Shown piece after piece: positions 1 to 7,073 of a stretch of DNA of 12,816 nt. Source of the stretch: Bacteroides sp. (lineage in GTDB: Bacteria; Bacteroidota; Bacteroidia; Bacteroidales; Bacteroidaceae); the NCBI GenBank assembly GCA_030151885.1, contig JASLCG010000144.1:1-12816 (forward strand), written 5' to 3'. Both the position numbers and the translations under genes were made by a program. Within the stretch, counting starts at the first letter, position 1. Every line of letters begins with the position of its first letter. The notes beneath the pieces were generated by a model. The model ran no database searches, was not told the DNA's origin, and worked only from the letters and a program-made list of their open reading frames with translations.

Positions 1-41
1 TTAAAGTGGGGCTATTATCACAATTATACTATTATATTCTA

Positions 42-806
42 CTATACAAGTGTTACCTCAATACCCATTTCTCTAATCATATCAACCATATGTGCAGGTG
101 CATTTGCATCGGTTATGATATGGTGAATGTTATTAAAGTCGCATATTTTACAAAAGCCTCTTTGCCCAAACTTAGATGAGTCTGTAAGTACAACAACCTT
201 ATCTGAAACCTCTATCATCTTTTGGTTTATATAAGCCTCTGACATATTACTTGTAGTTAACCCATAATTAAGATCTATTCCATCAACACCTATAAATAAT
301 TTATTACATGCCAAAGTACTTAGAATTTGCTCTGCATAGTGTCCTATAACAGATACTGAATTTTTTCTCATAGTACCTCCTAGCTGTACAACTTCTATAT
401 TAGGATGGTAACAGAGTGTTAAGGAAACCTTTACAGAAGAAGTTATTACTGTTAATGCTTTCTGAATATCGATATGGTTAGCAAAAGACAATAGCGTTGT
501 ACCTGAAGCAATTATAATTTTATCATTTGGTTCTAACAAGTTATTTGCAGCTTCCGAGATACGCTTTTTTTCTTCCGAATATAGTTTTTCCTTTTCATCA
601 ATATGCTTATCTGTAATTAAAGAGCTCAATGCACTTGCACTACCATGGTTACGTATTAAAAGTTTTTTGCTTTCAAGCAAACGCAAATCTTTGCGAATTG
701 TTACTTCTGATACGTCCAATGCTTCGCTCAAGTCTTGGACCTTCACAAACCCCTCTATCTTAAGTTGATTTAAGATATACTTATGCCTTTGTGCTATACT
801 ACTCAT
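42..806 (-). CDS. DeoR/GlpR-family transcriptional repressor
   Basis: This is a cytoplasmic DNA-binding regulator of 254 residues, the normal length for the DeoR family. Residues about 6-60 form the winged helix-turn-helix, with the family pattern V-S-E-V-T-I-R-K-D-L around 32-41. Residues about 75-235 form the sugar-phosphate-sensing domain, including S-G-T-T at 101-104, the I-G-V-D-G segment at 172-176 and T-D-S-S-K-F-G at 208-214. It is divergent from glpK-glpF. This fits a GlpR-type repressor that senses glycerol-3-phosphate, but the effector is inferred from context only, since DeoR proteins also respond to other phosphorylated sugars. The chosen ATG (complement of 804-806) gives the standard N-terminus. 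I see no Shine-Dalgarno sequence. A weak promoter-like octamer, TAAATTTT, lies on the minus strand at 821-828. Family call is certain; GlpR identity is probable. Confidence 0.9.
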   Translation of the reverse strand: MSSIAQRHKYILNQLKIEGFVKVQDLSEALDVSEVTIRKDLRLLESKKLLIRNHGSASALSSLITDKHIDEKEKLYSEEKKRISEAANNLLEPNDKIIIASGTTLLSFANHIDIQKALTVITSSVKVSLTLCYHPNIEVVQLGGTMRKNSVSVIGHYAEQILSTLACNKLFIGVDGIDLNYGLTTSNMSEAYINQKMIEVSDKVVVLTDSSKFGQRGFCKICDFNNIHHIITDANAPAHMVDMIREMGIEVTLV

Positions 807-1164
807 GTTTACTGTTTTTTAAAATTTAGTATTAGATATTGTGTGTGTATTTAACAAGATATACATCATTCTTAAAATGACTAGTCAAAGTTACGTTATT
901 TTTTTTATCGAAACAATAAAAGAACATTCTAAGAACTTTAGTTCCGTTTCAGCTTATTTATGCTTCGAATTATTTCTATTTAATTACGTTTTTATTTGTA
1001 TATAAAAAATAATATCTATATATTTCCGAAAGTTAACCCAAATGAATATTCTTGTAAAGAGTTTCACGATATAAGACCATTAAATTAATCACAAAAATGT
1101 AATCATTCACACTGATTATTATACAAAATAAATCTAAAAAATAAATTCCTTAAATTTAACCATT
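807..1164. other. Gene-free divergent regulatory region between the DeoR gene and glpK
   Basis: This 358-bp AT-rich gap holds no convincing gene. It must contain promoters for both sides, but none matches TAnnTTTG perfectly. On the minus strand, TAAATTTT (821-828) is one base off. On the plus strand, TATTCTTG (1047-1054) is one base off, with TTTC 20 bp upstream, which would give glpK a leader of about 100 nt. Other marks are a perfect 10-bp palindrome TGACTAGTCA at 878-887 and a cluster of TAATCA half-sites at 1086-1118 (listed separately). The regulatory role is inferred from position. Confidence 0.6.
1086..1118. promoter_or_regulatory. Candidate repressor operator: three TAATCA half-sites upstream of glpK
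   Basis: TAATCA occurs at 1086-1091 and 1100-1105, and its reverse complement TGATTA at 1113-1118. The last two form an inverted repeat with a 7-bp spacer, 47 bp before the glpK start. Repeated half-sites in front of a glp operon, next to a DeoR gene, make an operator plausible. The sequence does not resemble the E. coli GlpR box, and short AT-rich repeats can arise by chance. Confidence 0.3.
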
Positions 1165-2661
1165 ATGAACGCAAACGAAAAGTACATCTTGGCATTTGAT
1201 GCCGGTACCACAAGCTCAAGAGCAATCGTTTTTAACCACTCTGGAGAGATTCGATCAGTCGCACAAAAAGAGTTTACACAAATCTTCCCACATAGCGGTT
1301 GGGTAGAACACGACCCACATGAAATTTGGTCATCTTTAGCATCTGTTGCAGCAGAAGCAATTACAAAGATTGGTATCAATGGCAAATATATTGCTGGAAT
1401 TGGTATTACCAACCAACGTGAAACAACTATTGTATGGGACAAAAAAACTGGAGATCCTGTATATAATGCAATCGTGTGGCAAGACAGAAGAACTGCTGAA
1501 TATTGCGACAAACTAAAAGAAGCTGAACTAATTCCTTTTATTAAAGATAAAACGGGACTTATTATTGATGCTTATTTCAGTGCAACCAAAGTAAAATGGA
1601 TTTTAGACAATGTTGAAGGTGCTAGAGAAAGAGCTGAGCGTGGAGAATTAGCTTTCGGTACTGTAGATAGTTGGATTGTTTGGCAGTTGACTAGAGGAGA
1701 AAAACATATCACTGATGTGACAAATGCCTCAAGAACAATGTTATTTAATATCCACACTTTACAGTGGGATGAAGATCTTTTAAAGCTATTTGATATTCCA
1801 GCAGCTATGCTTCCAGAGGTGGCTTCATCTAGCGAAATATACGGCCATACTAAAACTACTATTTTTGCACATGAAGTACCTATTGCAGGTATTGCAGGTG
1901 ACCAACAAGCAGCATTATTTGGACAAATGTGTATTAAGCCAGGTATGGTTAAAAACACTTATGGAACAGGGTGTTTTATTCTTATGAATACAGGAAACCA
2001 ACCCGTAACATCTAAAAACAACCTTTTAAGTACGATAGCTTGGAAAATTGGTAAAGAGGTTACCTATGCACTAGAAGGAAGTATCTTTATGGGTGGAGCT
2101 ACGGTTCAATGGCTAAGAGATGGTTTAGGAATAATTAAGTCATCGGCAGAGATAGAAGAGCTTGCTAAACAGGTGCCAGATAGTGGAGATGTTTATTTCG
2201 TTCCTGCTCTAACAGGATTAGGGGCTCCATATTGGGATCAGTATGCTCGTGGTACTATAACAGGTATATCTAGAGGTACAACAGCAGCTCATATTGCAAG
2301 AGCCGCACTTGAAGGTATTGCATATCAAACAATGGATGTTATTAATGCGATGATTCTTGACGCTGGTATTGGACTTAAAGAGATGCGTGTTGATGGTGGA
2401 GCTTCAAGAAATAATTTATTAATGCAGTTCCAAGCAGATGTATTGAGTCAAAAAGTTATAAGACCAAAAAGCATTGAAACAACAGCACTTGGTGCAGCAT
2501 ACCTTGCAGGACTAGCTGTTGGATACTGGAAAGACATTGACGAAATAAGTAAACAGTGGTCTATAGATAACGTATTTTCTCCAGACACTAAACATGACAT
2601 GCAACTAGCCAAACGTAAATGGGCAGCGGCTATTTATCGTGCTCAAGATTGGATCAAGTAA
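1165..2661 (+). CDS. glpK: Glycerol kinase
   Basis: This cytoplasmic FGGY-family kinase phosphorylates glycerol to sn-glycerol-3-phosphate with ATP. At 498 residues it is close to the usual length (about 500). Visible motifs in order: the N-terminal phosphate-binding D-A-G-T-T-S-S-R (12-19); substrate residues R85-E86; W105-Q-D-R-R; Y137 within the first FGGY signature (137-149); the catalytic D246 in G-I-A-G-D-Q-Q (242-248); the second FGGY signature from about 260 to 271; and the adenosine-binding D-G-G-A-S-R-N-N (410-417). The loop at 228-238 lacks the GGKGGTR fructose-bisphosphate site of E. coli GlpK, and also appears to lack the histidine phosphorylated by HPr in Firmicutes. Either kind of control is therefore doubtful. 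It is first in the operon, 34 bp before glpF. Confidence 0.97.
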   Translation: MNANEKYILAFDAGTTSSRAIVFNHSGEIRSVAQKEFTQIFPHSGWVEHDPHEIWSSLASVAAEAITKIGINGKYIAGIGITNQRETTIVWDKKTGDPVYNAIVWQDRRTAEYCDKLKEAELIPFIKDKTGLIIDAYFSATKVKWILDNVEGARERAERGELAFGTVDSWIVWQLTRGEKHITDVTNASRTMLFNIHTLQWDEDLLKLFDIPAAMLPEVASSSEIYGHTKTTIFAHEVPIAGIAGDQQAALFGQMCIKPGMVKNTYGTGCFILMNTGNQPVTSKNNLLSTIAWKIGKEVTYALEGSIFMGGATVQWLRDGLGIIKSSAEIEELAKQVPDSGDVYFVPALTGLGAPYWDQYARGTITGISRGTTAAHIARAALEGIAYQTMDVINAMILDAGIGLKEMRVDGGASRNNLLMQFQADVLSQKVIRPKSIETTALGAAYLAGLAVGYWKDIDEISKQWSIDNVFSPDTKHDMQLAKRKWAAAIYRAQDWIK

Positions 2662-2695
2662 TTTAACCTATTATCTAATATAAAAAAACACATTT

Positions 2696-3412
2696 ATGGA
2701 CTCAAGAATTATTCTCGAATTCATCGGGACAGCCGTACTTATTCTTTTAGGTGACGGTGTCGTAGCAAACGTCTTATTAAAAGGGACTAAAGGACAAAAC
2801 TCTGGATGGGTAGTAATAACAATAGCATGGGGACTTGCAGTTTTTGCGGGAGCTTATATTGCTGGAGATTCGGGTGGACATCTTAACCCGGTTGTTACAA
2901 TTGCGCTCTATCTAGCTGGCTTATTTCAAGCAACTCCTGGTTTAGTAGCAGGATATATCGTAGCACAAATGCTAGGTGGATTTGTTGGAGCATGTCTTGT
3001 ATACTATTTCTACAAACCACACTTTGATGCAGAGACAAATAATAACTTAAAGCTTTTTGTATTCTGTACTGCTCCTGAAATCAGAAATCCATTTTACAAT
3101 TGCTTATCAGAAATCATTGGTACTTTTATGCTAATTATTGCGATATTCTTAGTAGGTGGAGCAAAAATAGCTGGTCCTCTTCCTGTAGCACTAATAATTA
3201 TTGCGATTGGTATGTCTTTAGGTGGTACAACTGGTTACGCGATTAACCCAGCACGTGACTTACCTCCTCGTATTGCACACGCTCTTCTTCCAATTAAAGA
3301 TAAGAGAGATAGCGACTGGGGTTATGCATGGATACCTGTAGTAGGTCCTATCATTGGAGGGCTTCTTGCAACAGGACTTTATGTTATGCTTATACATTAT
3401 TCAATCGTTTAA
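2696..3412 (+). CDS. glpF: Glycerol uptake facilitator (MIP/aquaglyceroporin family)
   Basis: This inner-membrane channel passes glycerol into the cell, where GlpK traps it. It has 238 residues and about six hydrophobic membrane segments (roughly 5-24, 38-57, 83-104, 135-154, 160-178, 210-234), plus the two half-helices that form the pore. The second NPA box is canonical and is followed by R-D (N184-P-A-R-D188). The Asp after NPAR is typical of glycerol-conducting rather than strict water channels. The first box is NPV (64-66), in G-H-L-N-P-V-V-T, instead of NPA. The gene follows glpK by 34 bp and precedes the barrel-protein gene by 11 bp, so the three are very probably cotranscribed. The family is certain, and glycerol as substrate is strongly supported by the glpK context. 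Confidence 0.95.
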   Translation: MDSRIILEFIGTAVLILLGDGVVANVLLKGTKGQNSGWVVITIAWGLAVFAGAYIAGDSGGHLNPVVTIALYLAGLFQATPGLVAGYIVAQMLGGFVGACLVYYFYKPHFDAETNNNLKLFVFCTAPEIRNPFYNCLSEIIGTFMLIIAIFLVGGAKIAGPLPVALIIIAIGMSLGGTTGYAINPARDLPPRIAHALLPIKDKRDSDWGYAWIPVVGPIIGGLLATGLYVMLIHYSIV

Positions 3413-3423
3413 AATTTAGAGTT

Positions 3424-4176
3424 ATGAAAATTAAATCATTTATAATAAGCCTATTATTAGCAGTAGGGTGTCTTACCGCAAATGCACAAGGAACTGCTCC
3501 GGTAGATTTTACATTTCAAGTTAAAAACATGCACCTTTGGAGAGGCATCGAAGTAACAAGTGCAGCACTTGGGGCTGTAGATTTAAATGTTTCTACAAAG
3601 AACCAATTATTAACATTTGGATTATGGGGAGGTGCTGGATTTAACGGAGAATATAGAGAGTTCGACTATTATATTAAATTACAGAAAGCAGGTTTTAGTT
3701 TAGAAGCTTGGGATATTTACAACTTCTCAAAAGATGCTGATCACCAAAATGATAAAATATTTAATTATAATACACACACTACTGGCCGATTTATAGACGT
3801 AGCAGCTGCATATCAATTTCAAGGAAAATTCCCTTTAAAGATTAGTTGGTCAACTGTAGTATTTGGTAGAGATAGAGGAACAACTCTTAGCAACGAAACA
3901 AAACAAAGATACTCTACTTATGTAGCAGTAGATTGTCCTGTACTAAGACACGATATTGTAAACTTAGACTTTGGTATTGCTGGAGCTTTTGCACTAGACA
4001 AAGCAGGTGGCACAAAAGCAAACTTTTATGGAGATACAGCGGGCATAGTCAACCTGAGTTTAACAGCCTCTAAAGTATTAAACATTGGAGGTTATAAACT
4101 TCCAGTTTCTGTAACTTCAATGTGGAATCCACAGATGAATCGAGGAAACATACAAGTCGCTTTTAATATTTTTTAA
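3424..4176 (+). CDS. Secreted beta-barrel-like outer-membrane protein of the glycerol operon
   Basis: This is a predicted 250-residue protein of unknown function. Residues 1-21 are a clear Sec signal peptide: K2 and K4, then a hydrophobic core from F6, and an A-N-A/Q cleavage site after residue 21. The mature part is rich in alternating polar/aromatic strands (for example around 30-38, 61-90, 115-130 and 200-250), rich in Gly and Thr, and ends in Phe (F-N-I-F). These are hallmarks of an outer-membrane beta-barrel. I know of no catalytic motif in it. A frame-consistent upstream ATG at 3328 would overlap glpF by 85 bp and bury the signal peptide, so ATG 3424 is preferred. The 11-bp gap to glpF and the terminator just downstream make it the last gene of the glycerol operon. 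A small outer-membrane channel for glycerol is a reasonable guess, not shown by sequence. Confidence 0.82.
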   Translation: MKIKSFIISLLLAVGCLTANAQGTAPVDFTFQVKNMHLWRGIEVTSAALGAVDLNVSTKNQLLTFGLWGGAGFNGEYREFDYYIKLQKAGFSLEAWDIYNFSKDADHQNDKIFNYNTHTTGRFIDVAAAYQFQGKFPLKISWSTVVFGRDRGTTLSNETKQRYSTYVAVDCPVLRHDIVNLDFGIAGAFALDKAGGTKANFYGDTAGIVNLSLTASKVLNIGGYKLPVSVTSMWNPQMNRGNIQVAFNIF

Positions 4177-4187
4177 TTCATAAAGAC

Positions 4188-4225
4188 AAAAATAGGGTGC
4201 TAAAATTATTTAGCACCCTATTTTT
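4188..4225. terminator. Bidirectional intrinsic terminator between the glycerol operon and ackA
   Basis: A perfect 17-bp stem pairs 4188-4204 with 4209-4225 around an ATTA loop. Its GC-rich core is GGGTGC/GCACCC. Runs of A on the left arm and T on the right arm give a U-tract in either direction. It starts 12 bp after the barrel-protein stop codon and 26 bp beyond the ackA stop, so it can end both converging transcripts. Confidence 0.93.
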
Positions 4226-4251
4226 TATATTATAACCAAAGAGTTATGCTC

Positions 4252-5451
4252 TTACAAATTTAAGAGAGTCTTCGTATCTAAAGCAATCATATACTCTTCA
4301 TCAGTAGGAATGACAGCAACCTTAACCTTTGAGTTATCAGTACTAATAACCGTATCTACTCCTCTAGCTTTACTATTTTTAGCTTCGTCTATTTTAACAC
4401 CTAAGTATTCAAGACCTTCACAAGATTGAGTTCTACAAACTAACTGATTTTCACCAACGCCACCTGTAAAAATAATCGCATCAACACCACCAAGAGCAGC
4501 AGTATATGCACCTATATATTTTTTAATTCTATAATAGTACATATTTTGAGCAAGTTGAGCTCTTTCATTTCCTTCTTTTGAAGCACCATCTACTTCACGC
4601 ATATCAGACGAAATTCCCGAAACCCCTAACATCCCGCTCTTTTTATTTACAAGATCAGAAATACCTGTTGCATCTAGATTTTCTTTACCCATTAAGAATG
4701 TCAATGCACCAGCATCAATATCTCCAGAACGAGTACCCATCATTAGCCCCTCTACAGGAGTAAGCCCCATTGATGTGTCAATAACTTTTCCATTTTTAAC
4801 AGCAGCAATAGAGGCTCCGTTACCAATATGACAAGTTATGATTTTATTATTATTTGGATCAAGACCTAGCATTTCAATTGCTTTCATTGTAATGTATCTA
4901 TGGCTTGTTCCGTGGAATCCATAACGTCTTACAGCATATTTTGTATAATACTCGTAAGGTAGAGCGTACATATAAGCATGAGATGGCATTGTTTGATGGA
5001 AAGCTGTATCAAAAACTCCTACTTGAGATATTGATGGCAATAACTTTTTAATAGTAGCTATACCTTTCAAGTTTGCTGGGTTATGAAGTGGCGCTAAGTC
5101 AATACATTTTTTTACTTGCTCAACAACATCATCTGTTATAACGACAGATTTATTGAACTCCTCTCCTCCATGTACAACTCTATGACCTACAGCAGAAATC
5201 TCTTCAAGAGAAGAAATACAACCATATTCTTTGCTCACCAATGTCTCTAAGATGAACTCAATACCTACCGTATGTTCTGGAATATCTCTTTCAAGAACTA
5301 TTTTTTCTCCATTAGATTGAGTAAATTTCAAAAAAGATCCAGGTAAACCAATTTTTTCAATTCCACCTTGAGCAGCGATATTTGCATTACTCATGTCGAA
5401 TAGTTTATATTTTATAGATGAACTTCCACAGTTCAACACTAATATATTCAT
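4252..5451 (-). CDS. ackA: Acetate kinase
   Basis: This cytoplasmic enzyme converts acetyl phosphate and ADP to acetate and ATP, the energy-yielding last step of acetate fermentation (reversible). Its 399 residues match the family's usual length of about 400. Visible motifs: N7-C-G-S-S-S in the N-terminal signature; R91 in G-H-R-V-V-H-G-G; D148 in F-D-T-A-F-H; H180 in Y-G-F-H-G-T-S-H; the second signature C-H-I-G-N-G-A-S (207-214); R241 in M-G-T-R-S-G-D; the F-T-G-G-V-G-E-N nucleotide-binding stretch (328-335); and a near-C-terminal E385. These correspond to the known catalytic Arg, Asp and His residues of Methanosarcina AckA. It lies 23 bp downstream of pta and is cotranscribed with it. It converges with the glycerol operon across the terminator at 4188-4225. 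Confidence 0.98.
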   Translation of the reverse strand: MNILVLNCGSSSIKYKLFDMSNANIAAQGGIEKIGLPGSFLKFTQSNGEKIVLERDIPEHTVGIEFILETLVSKEYGCISSLEEISAVGHRVVHGGEEFNKSVVITDDVVEQVKKCIDLAPLHNPANLKGIATIKKLLPSISQVGVFDTAFHQTMPSHAYMYALPYEYYTKYAVRRYGFHGTSHRYITMKAIEMLGLDPNNNKIITCHIGNGASIAAVKNGKVIDTSMGLTPVEGLMMGTRSGDIDAGALTFLMGKENLDATGISDLVNKKSGMLGVSGISSDMREVDGASKEGNERAQLAQNMYYYRIKKYIGAYTAALGGVDAIIFTGGVGENQLVCRTQSCEGLEYLGVKIDEAKNSKARGVDTVISTDNSKVKVAVIPTDEEYMIALDTKTLLNL

Positions 5452-5474
5452 TGTTGTATGTTTATATATTTAAA

Positions 5475-6488
5475 TTATTTGTTTTTAGCAGCAATTGCTT
5501 GATTCGCAGTAATAGCTACCATAGTATAGATATCACTAATAGAGCAACCTCTTGACAAGTCATTTACAGGCGAAGCTATTCCTTGTAAAATAGGACCTAC
5601 AGCTTCTGCATTACCTAAACGCTGAACTAGTTTATAAGATATATTACCCACTTCAAGGTTTGGAACAACTAGAACATTAGCCTTTCCTGCAACATTAGAT
5701 CCTGGAGCTTTTTTACTAGCAATATCAGGAACAAGAGCAGCATCTGCTTGTAACTCGCCATCAATCTTATATTGAGGAGCTTTAGCTTGTGCTATTTTAA
5801 CAGCTTCAACCACTTTATCAACGGCTTCGCTTTTAGCTGAGCCCTTAGTTGAGAAACTCAATAAGGCTACACTAGGTTCTGCAATGCCACCTACAACTCT
5901 AGCAGTTTCTGCAGTAGATATAGCTATTTCTGCCAACTGTTCTGCAGTAGGGTCTGGTGTTACAGCAACATCTCCCATAAATACTAGTCCATTTTGTCCA
6001 TAGTTAGGAGCTTGTGTTAATAACATCATAGCACCTGATACACATGAAATACCAGGAGAAGTTTTTATAATTTGAAGAGCAGGACGTAAAACATTACCAG
6101 TAGTATTCATCGCTCCAGCTAACTGTCCGTCAGCATCACCACTTTTAATCATTAAACATCCATAATATAGAGGATCATTTACTAAGTCACGAGCTTGCTC
6201 AATAGTCATTCCTTTTTTCTTACGCAATTCACATAGTAAGCTTGCATATTCTTCTTTCTTAGGAGAGTTCTTTGGATCGATAATAGTAGCTTTACAGATA
6301 TTACCAAGTCCCCACTCTTCTGATAGTTTTGCAATTTCTTCTTTATCTCCTAGCAGAATTAAGTTCGCCACCCCATCAGTAATCAACTGATTAGCAGCTT
6401 TAAGGGTTCTTTCCTCTGTACCTTCTGGTAAGACAATACGTTGCTTATTAGCTTTAGCACGTCCTACAATTTCATTAATCAAACTCAT
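5475..6488 (-). CDS. pta: Phosphate acetyltransferase
   Basis: This enzyme interconverts acetyl-CoA plus phosphate and acetyl phosphate plus CoA, feeding AckA. At 337 residues it is the short, single-domain PTA_PTB form, without the N-terminal DRTGG/AAA-like region of E. coli Pta. Visible family stretches include L-P-E-G-T-E-E-R-T-L-K (20-30), K-S-G-D-A-D-G-Q-L-A-G-A (115-126), M-G-D-V-A-V-T-P-D-P-T (171-181), S-F-S-T-K-G-S-A-K (211-219), the D-G-E-L-Q-A-D-A-A segment (243-251), and V-G-P-I-L-Q-G with the following P-V-N-D-L-S-R-G (about 297-314). It is the first gene of a pta-ackA operon and is divergent from lrgA. The short form lacks the regulatory domain that binds NADH and pyruvate in enterobacterial Pta. 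Confidence 0.98.
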   Translation of the reverse strand: MSLINEIVGRAKANKQRIVLPEGTEERTLKAANQLITDGVANLILLGDKEEIAKLSEEWGLGNICKATIIDPKNSPKKEEYASLLCELRKKKGMTIEQARDLVNDPLYYGCLMIKSGDADGQLAGAMNTTGNVLRPALQIIKTSPGISCVSGAMMLLTQAPNYGQNGLVFMGDVAVTPDPTAEQLAEIAISTAETARVVGGIAEPSVALLSFSTKGSAKSEAVDKVVEAVKIAQAKAPQYKIDGELQADAALVPDIASKKAPGSNVAGKANVLVVPNLEVGNISYKLVQRLGNAEAVGPILQGIASPVNDLSRGCSISDIYTMVAITANQAIAAKNK

Positions 6489-6527
6489 GATTTTATCTTT
6501 ATGTTAATTTATTAATTTTCTATTCTA

Positions 6528-6535
6528 CAAAAATA
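6528..6535 (-). promoter_or_regulatory. Bacteroidota -7 promoter element for pta-ackA
   Basis: The minus strand reads TATTTTTG, a full match to TAnnTTTG, about 40 bp upstream of the pta ATG. A TTG triplet (complement of 6560-6562) lies 24 bp further upstream, slightly more than the usual spacing for a -33 element. The match to the octamer is seen; use as a promoter is inferred. Confidence 0.55.
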
Positions 6536-6639
6536 TACAATATTGCTATATCTACATTACAATTCAACCGATATTTATTGAAAGATGTCATATAGCAGTT
6601 TTTAAGCAATAAAGTCAAGGTTATTAAATAATTAATATA

Positions 6640-6653
6640 TTGACATATATCAA
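6640..6653. promoter_or_regulatory. FNR/CRP-family-like binding site between pta and lrgA
   Basis: The sequence TTGAC-ATAT-ATCAA differs by one base from the E. coli FNR consensus TTGAT-N4-ATCAA. It can also be read as a perfect inverted repeat, ATTGA-N6-TCAAT (6639-6654). Its centre (6646.5) is about 70 bp upstream of the transcription start expected from the lrgA -7 element, a spacing common for activators of the CRP/FNR family, and roughly 125 bp from the expected pta start. The motif could equally be chance in AT-rich DNA. Confidence 0.4.
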
Positions 6654-6703
6654 TTTATTTCCATAAAAAAAGTAAAATGAGAACAGCTACGCTTCTTTTT
6701 CAG

Positions 6704-6711
6704 TAAATTTG
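6704..6711 (+). promoter_or_regulatory. Bacteroidota -7 promoter element for lrgAB
   Basis: TAAATTTG fully matches TAnnTTTG and ends 23 bp before the lrgA ATG. A clear -33 TTTG is not visible at the expected distance. The octamer implies transcription starting near 6717, so a translation start at the TTG of 6714 is very unlikely and supports ATG 6735. Confidence 0.65.
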
Positions 6712-6734
6712 CATTGTTTTCAAAAAAGGTATTT

Positions 6735-7073
6735 ATGATTAGGCAATGTGCCATTTTATTTGGCTGTTTGGCTTTAGGTGAACTAGTGGTTTACCTAACG
6801 GGGGTTAAGCTCCCTTCTAGCATTTTAGGAATGCTATTTCTTACTTTATTTTTAAAGTTAGGTTGGATTAAATTACATTGGGTACAAGGTATGTCCGACT
6901 TTTTAGTAGCTAATTTGGGATTTTTCTTTATTCCACCAGGCGTAGCACTCATGTGTTACCTAGACATTATTCAGGCAGAGTTTTGGCCCATTGTTTTAGC
7001 CACACTAATTAGCACTATTATCGTCCTTATCGTAACAGGATGGGTTCACCAACTAATACGCAAATTCAAATGA
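6735..7073 (+). CDS. lrgA: CidA/LrgA family membrane protein
   Basis: This small inner-membrane protein of 112 residues has four hydrophobic segments (about 4-22, 27-46, 58-78 and 84-106). Family marks are L-P-S-S-I-L-G-M-L (26-34), where the invariant Pro and Gly of the CidA/LrgA family sit, and F-F-I-P-P-G-V-A (64-71). Proteins of this family were first described as holin/antiholin-like in Staphylococcus. With LrgB, homologues also act as carboxylate carriers: pyruvate in Bacillus PftAB and streptococcal LrgAB, and glycolate/glycerate in the plant fusion PLGG1. A TTG at 6714 is in frame, but it precedes the likely transcription start, so ATG 6735 is used. The stop codon overlaps the lrgB start (ATGA), indicating tight coupling. 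Confidence 0.92.
   Translation: MIRQCAILFGCLALGELVVYLTGVKLPSSILGMLFLTLFLKLGWIKLHWVQGMSDFLVANLGFFFIPPGVALMCYLDIIQAEFWPIVLATLISTIIVLIVTGWVHQLIRKFK

Noticed and set aside
1..41. Possible end of another gene or a terminator left of the DeoR gene
   Set aside because: The 41 bases are too few to support a reading frame, and no stable hairpin with a T run is visible.
877..1005. A 42-codon plus-strand open frame in the gap between the DeoR gene and glpK
   Set aside because: It has no recognisable domain and a composition like the surrounding AT-rich spacer, and it overlaps likely regulatory sequence. Chance is the simpler explanation.
1134..1958. Minus-strand open frames of about 125 residues each inside glpK
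   Set aside because: They lie antisense to a fully conserved glycerol kinase and show no family motifs. They arise from the codon pattern of glpK.
3328..3423. Upstream ATG extending the barrel protein by 32 residues
   Set aside because: It would overlap the end of glpF by 85 bp and put a charged, Cys/His-rich extension before an obvious signal peptide starting at 3424.
6640..6668. TTGACA as a sigma-70 type -35 box
   Set aside because: There is no TATAAT-like -10 at the right distance, and Bacteroidota housekeeping promoters use TTTG/TAnnTTTG instead.
6714..6734. TTG start extending LrgA by seven residues
   Set aside because: It lies 3 bp after the -7 promoter element, so it would be at or before the transcription start.
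7040..7069. Earlier ATG for LrgB, adding ten residues
   Set aside because: The extension is polar and unlike the family N-terminus. ATG 7070 gives the usual length and an ATGA overlap with lrgA.
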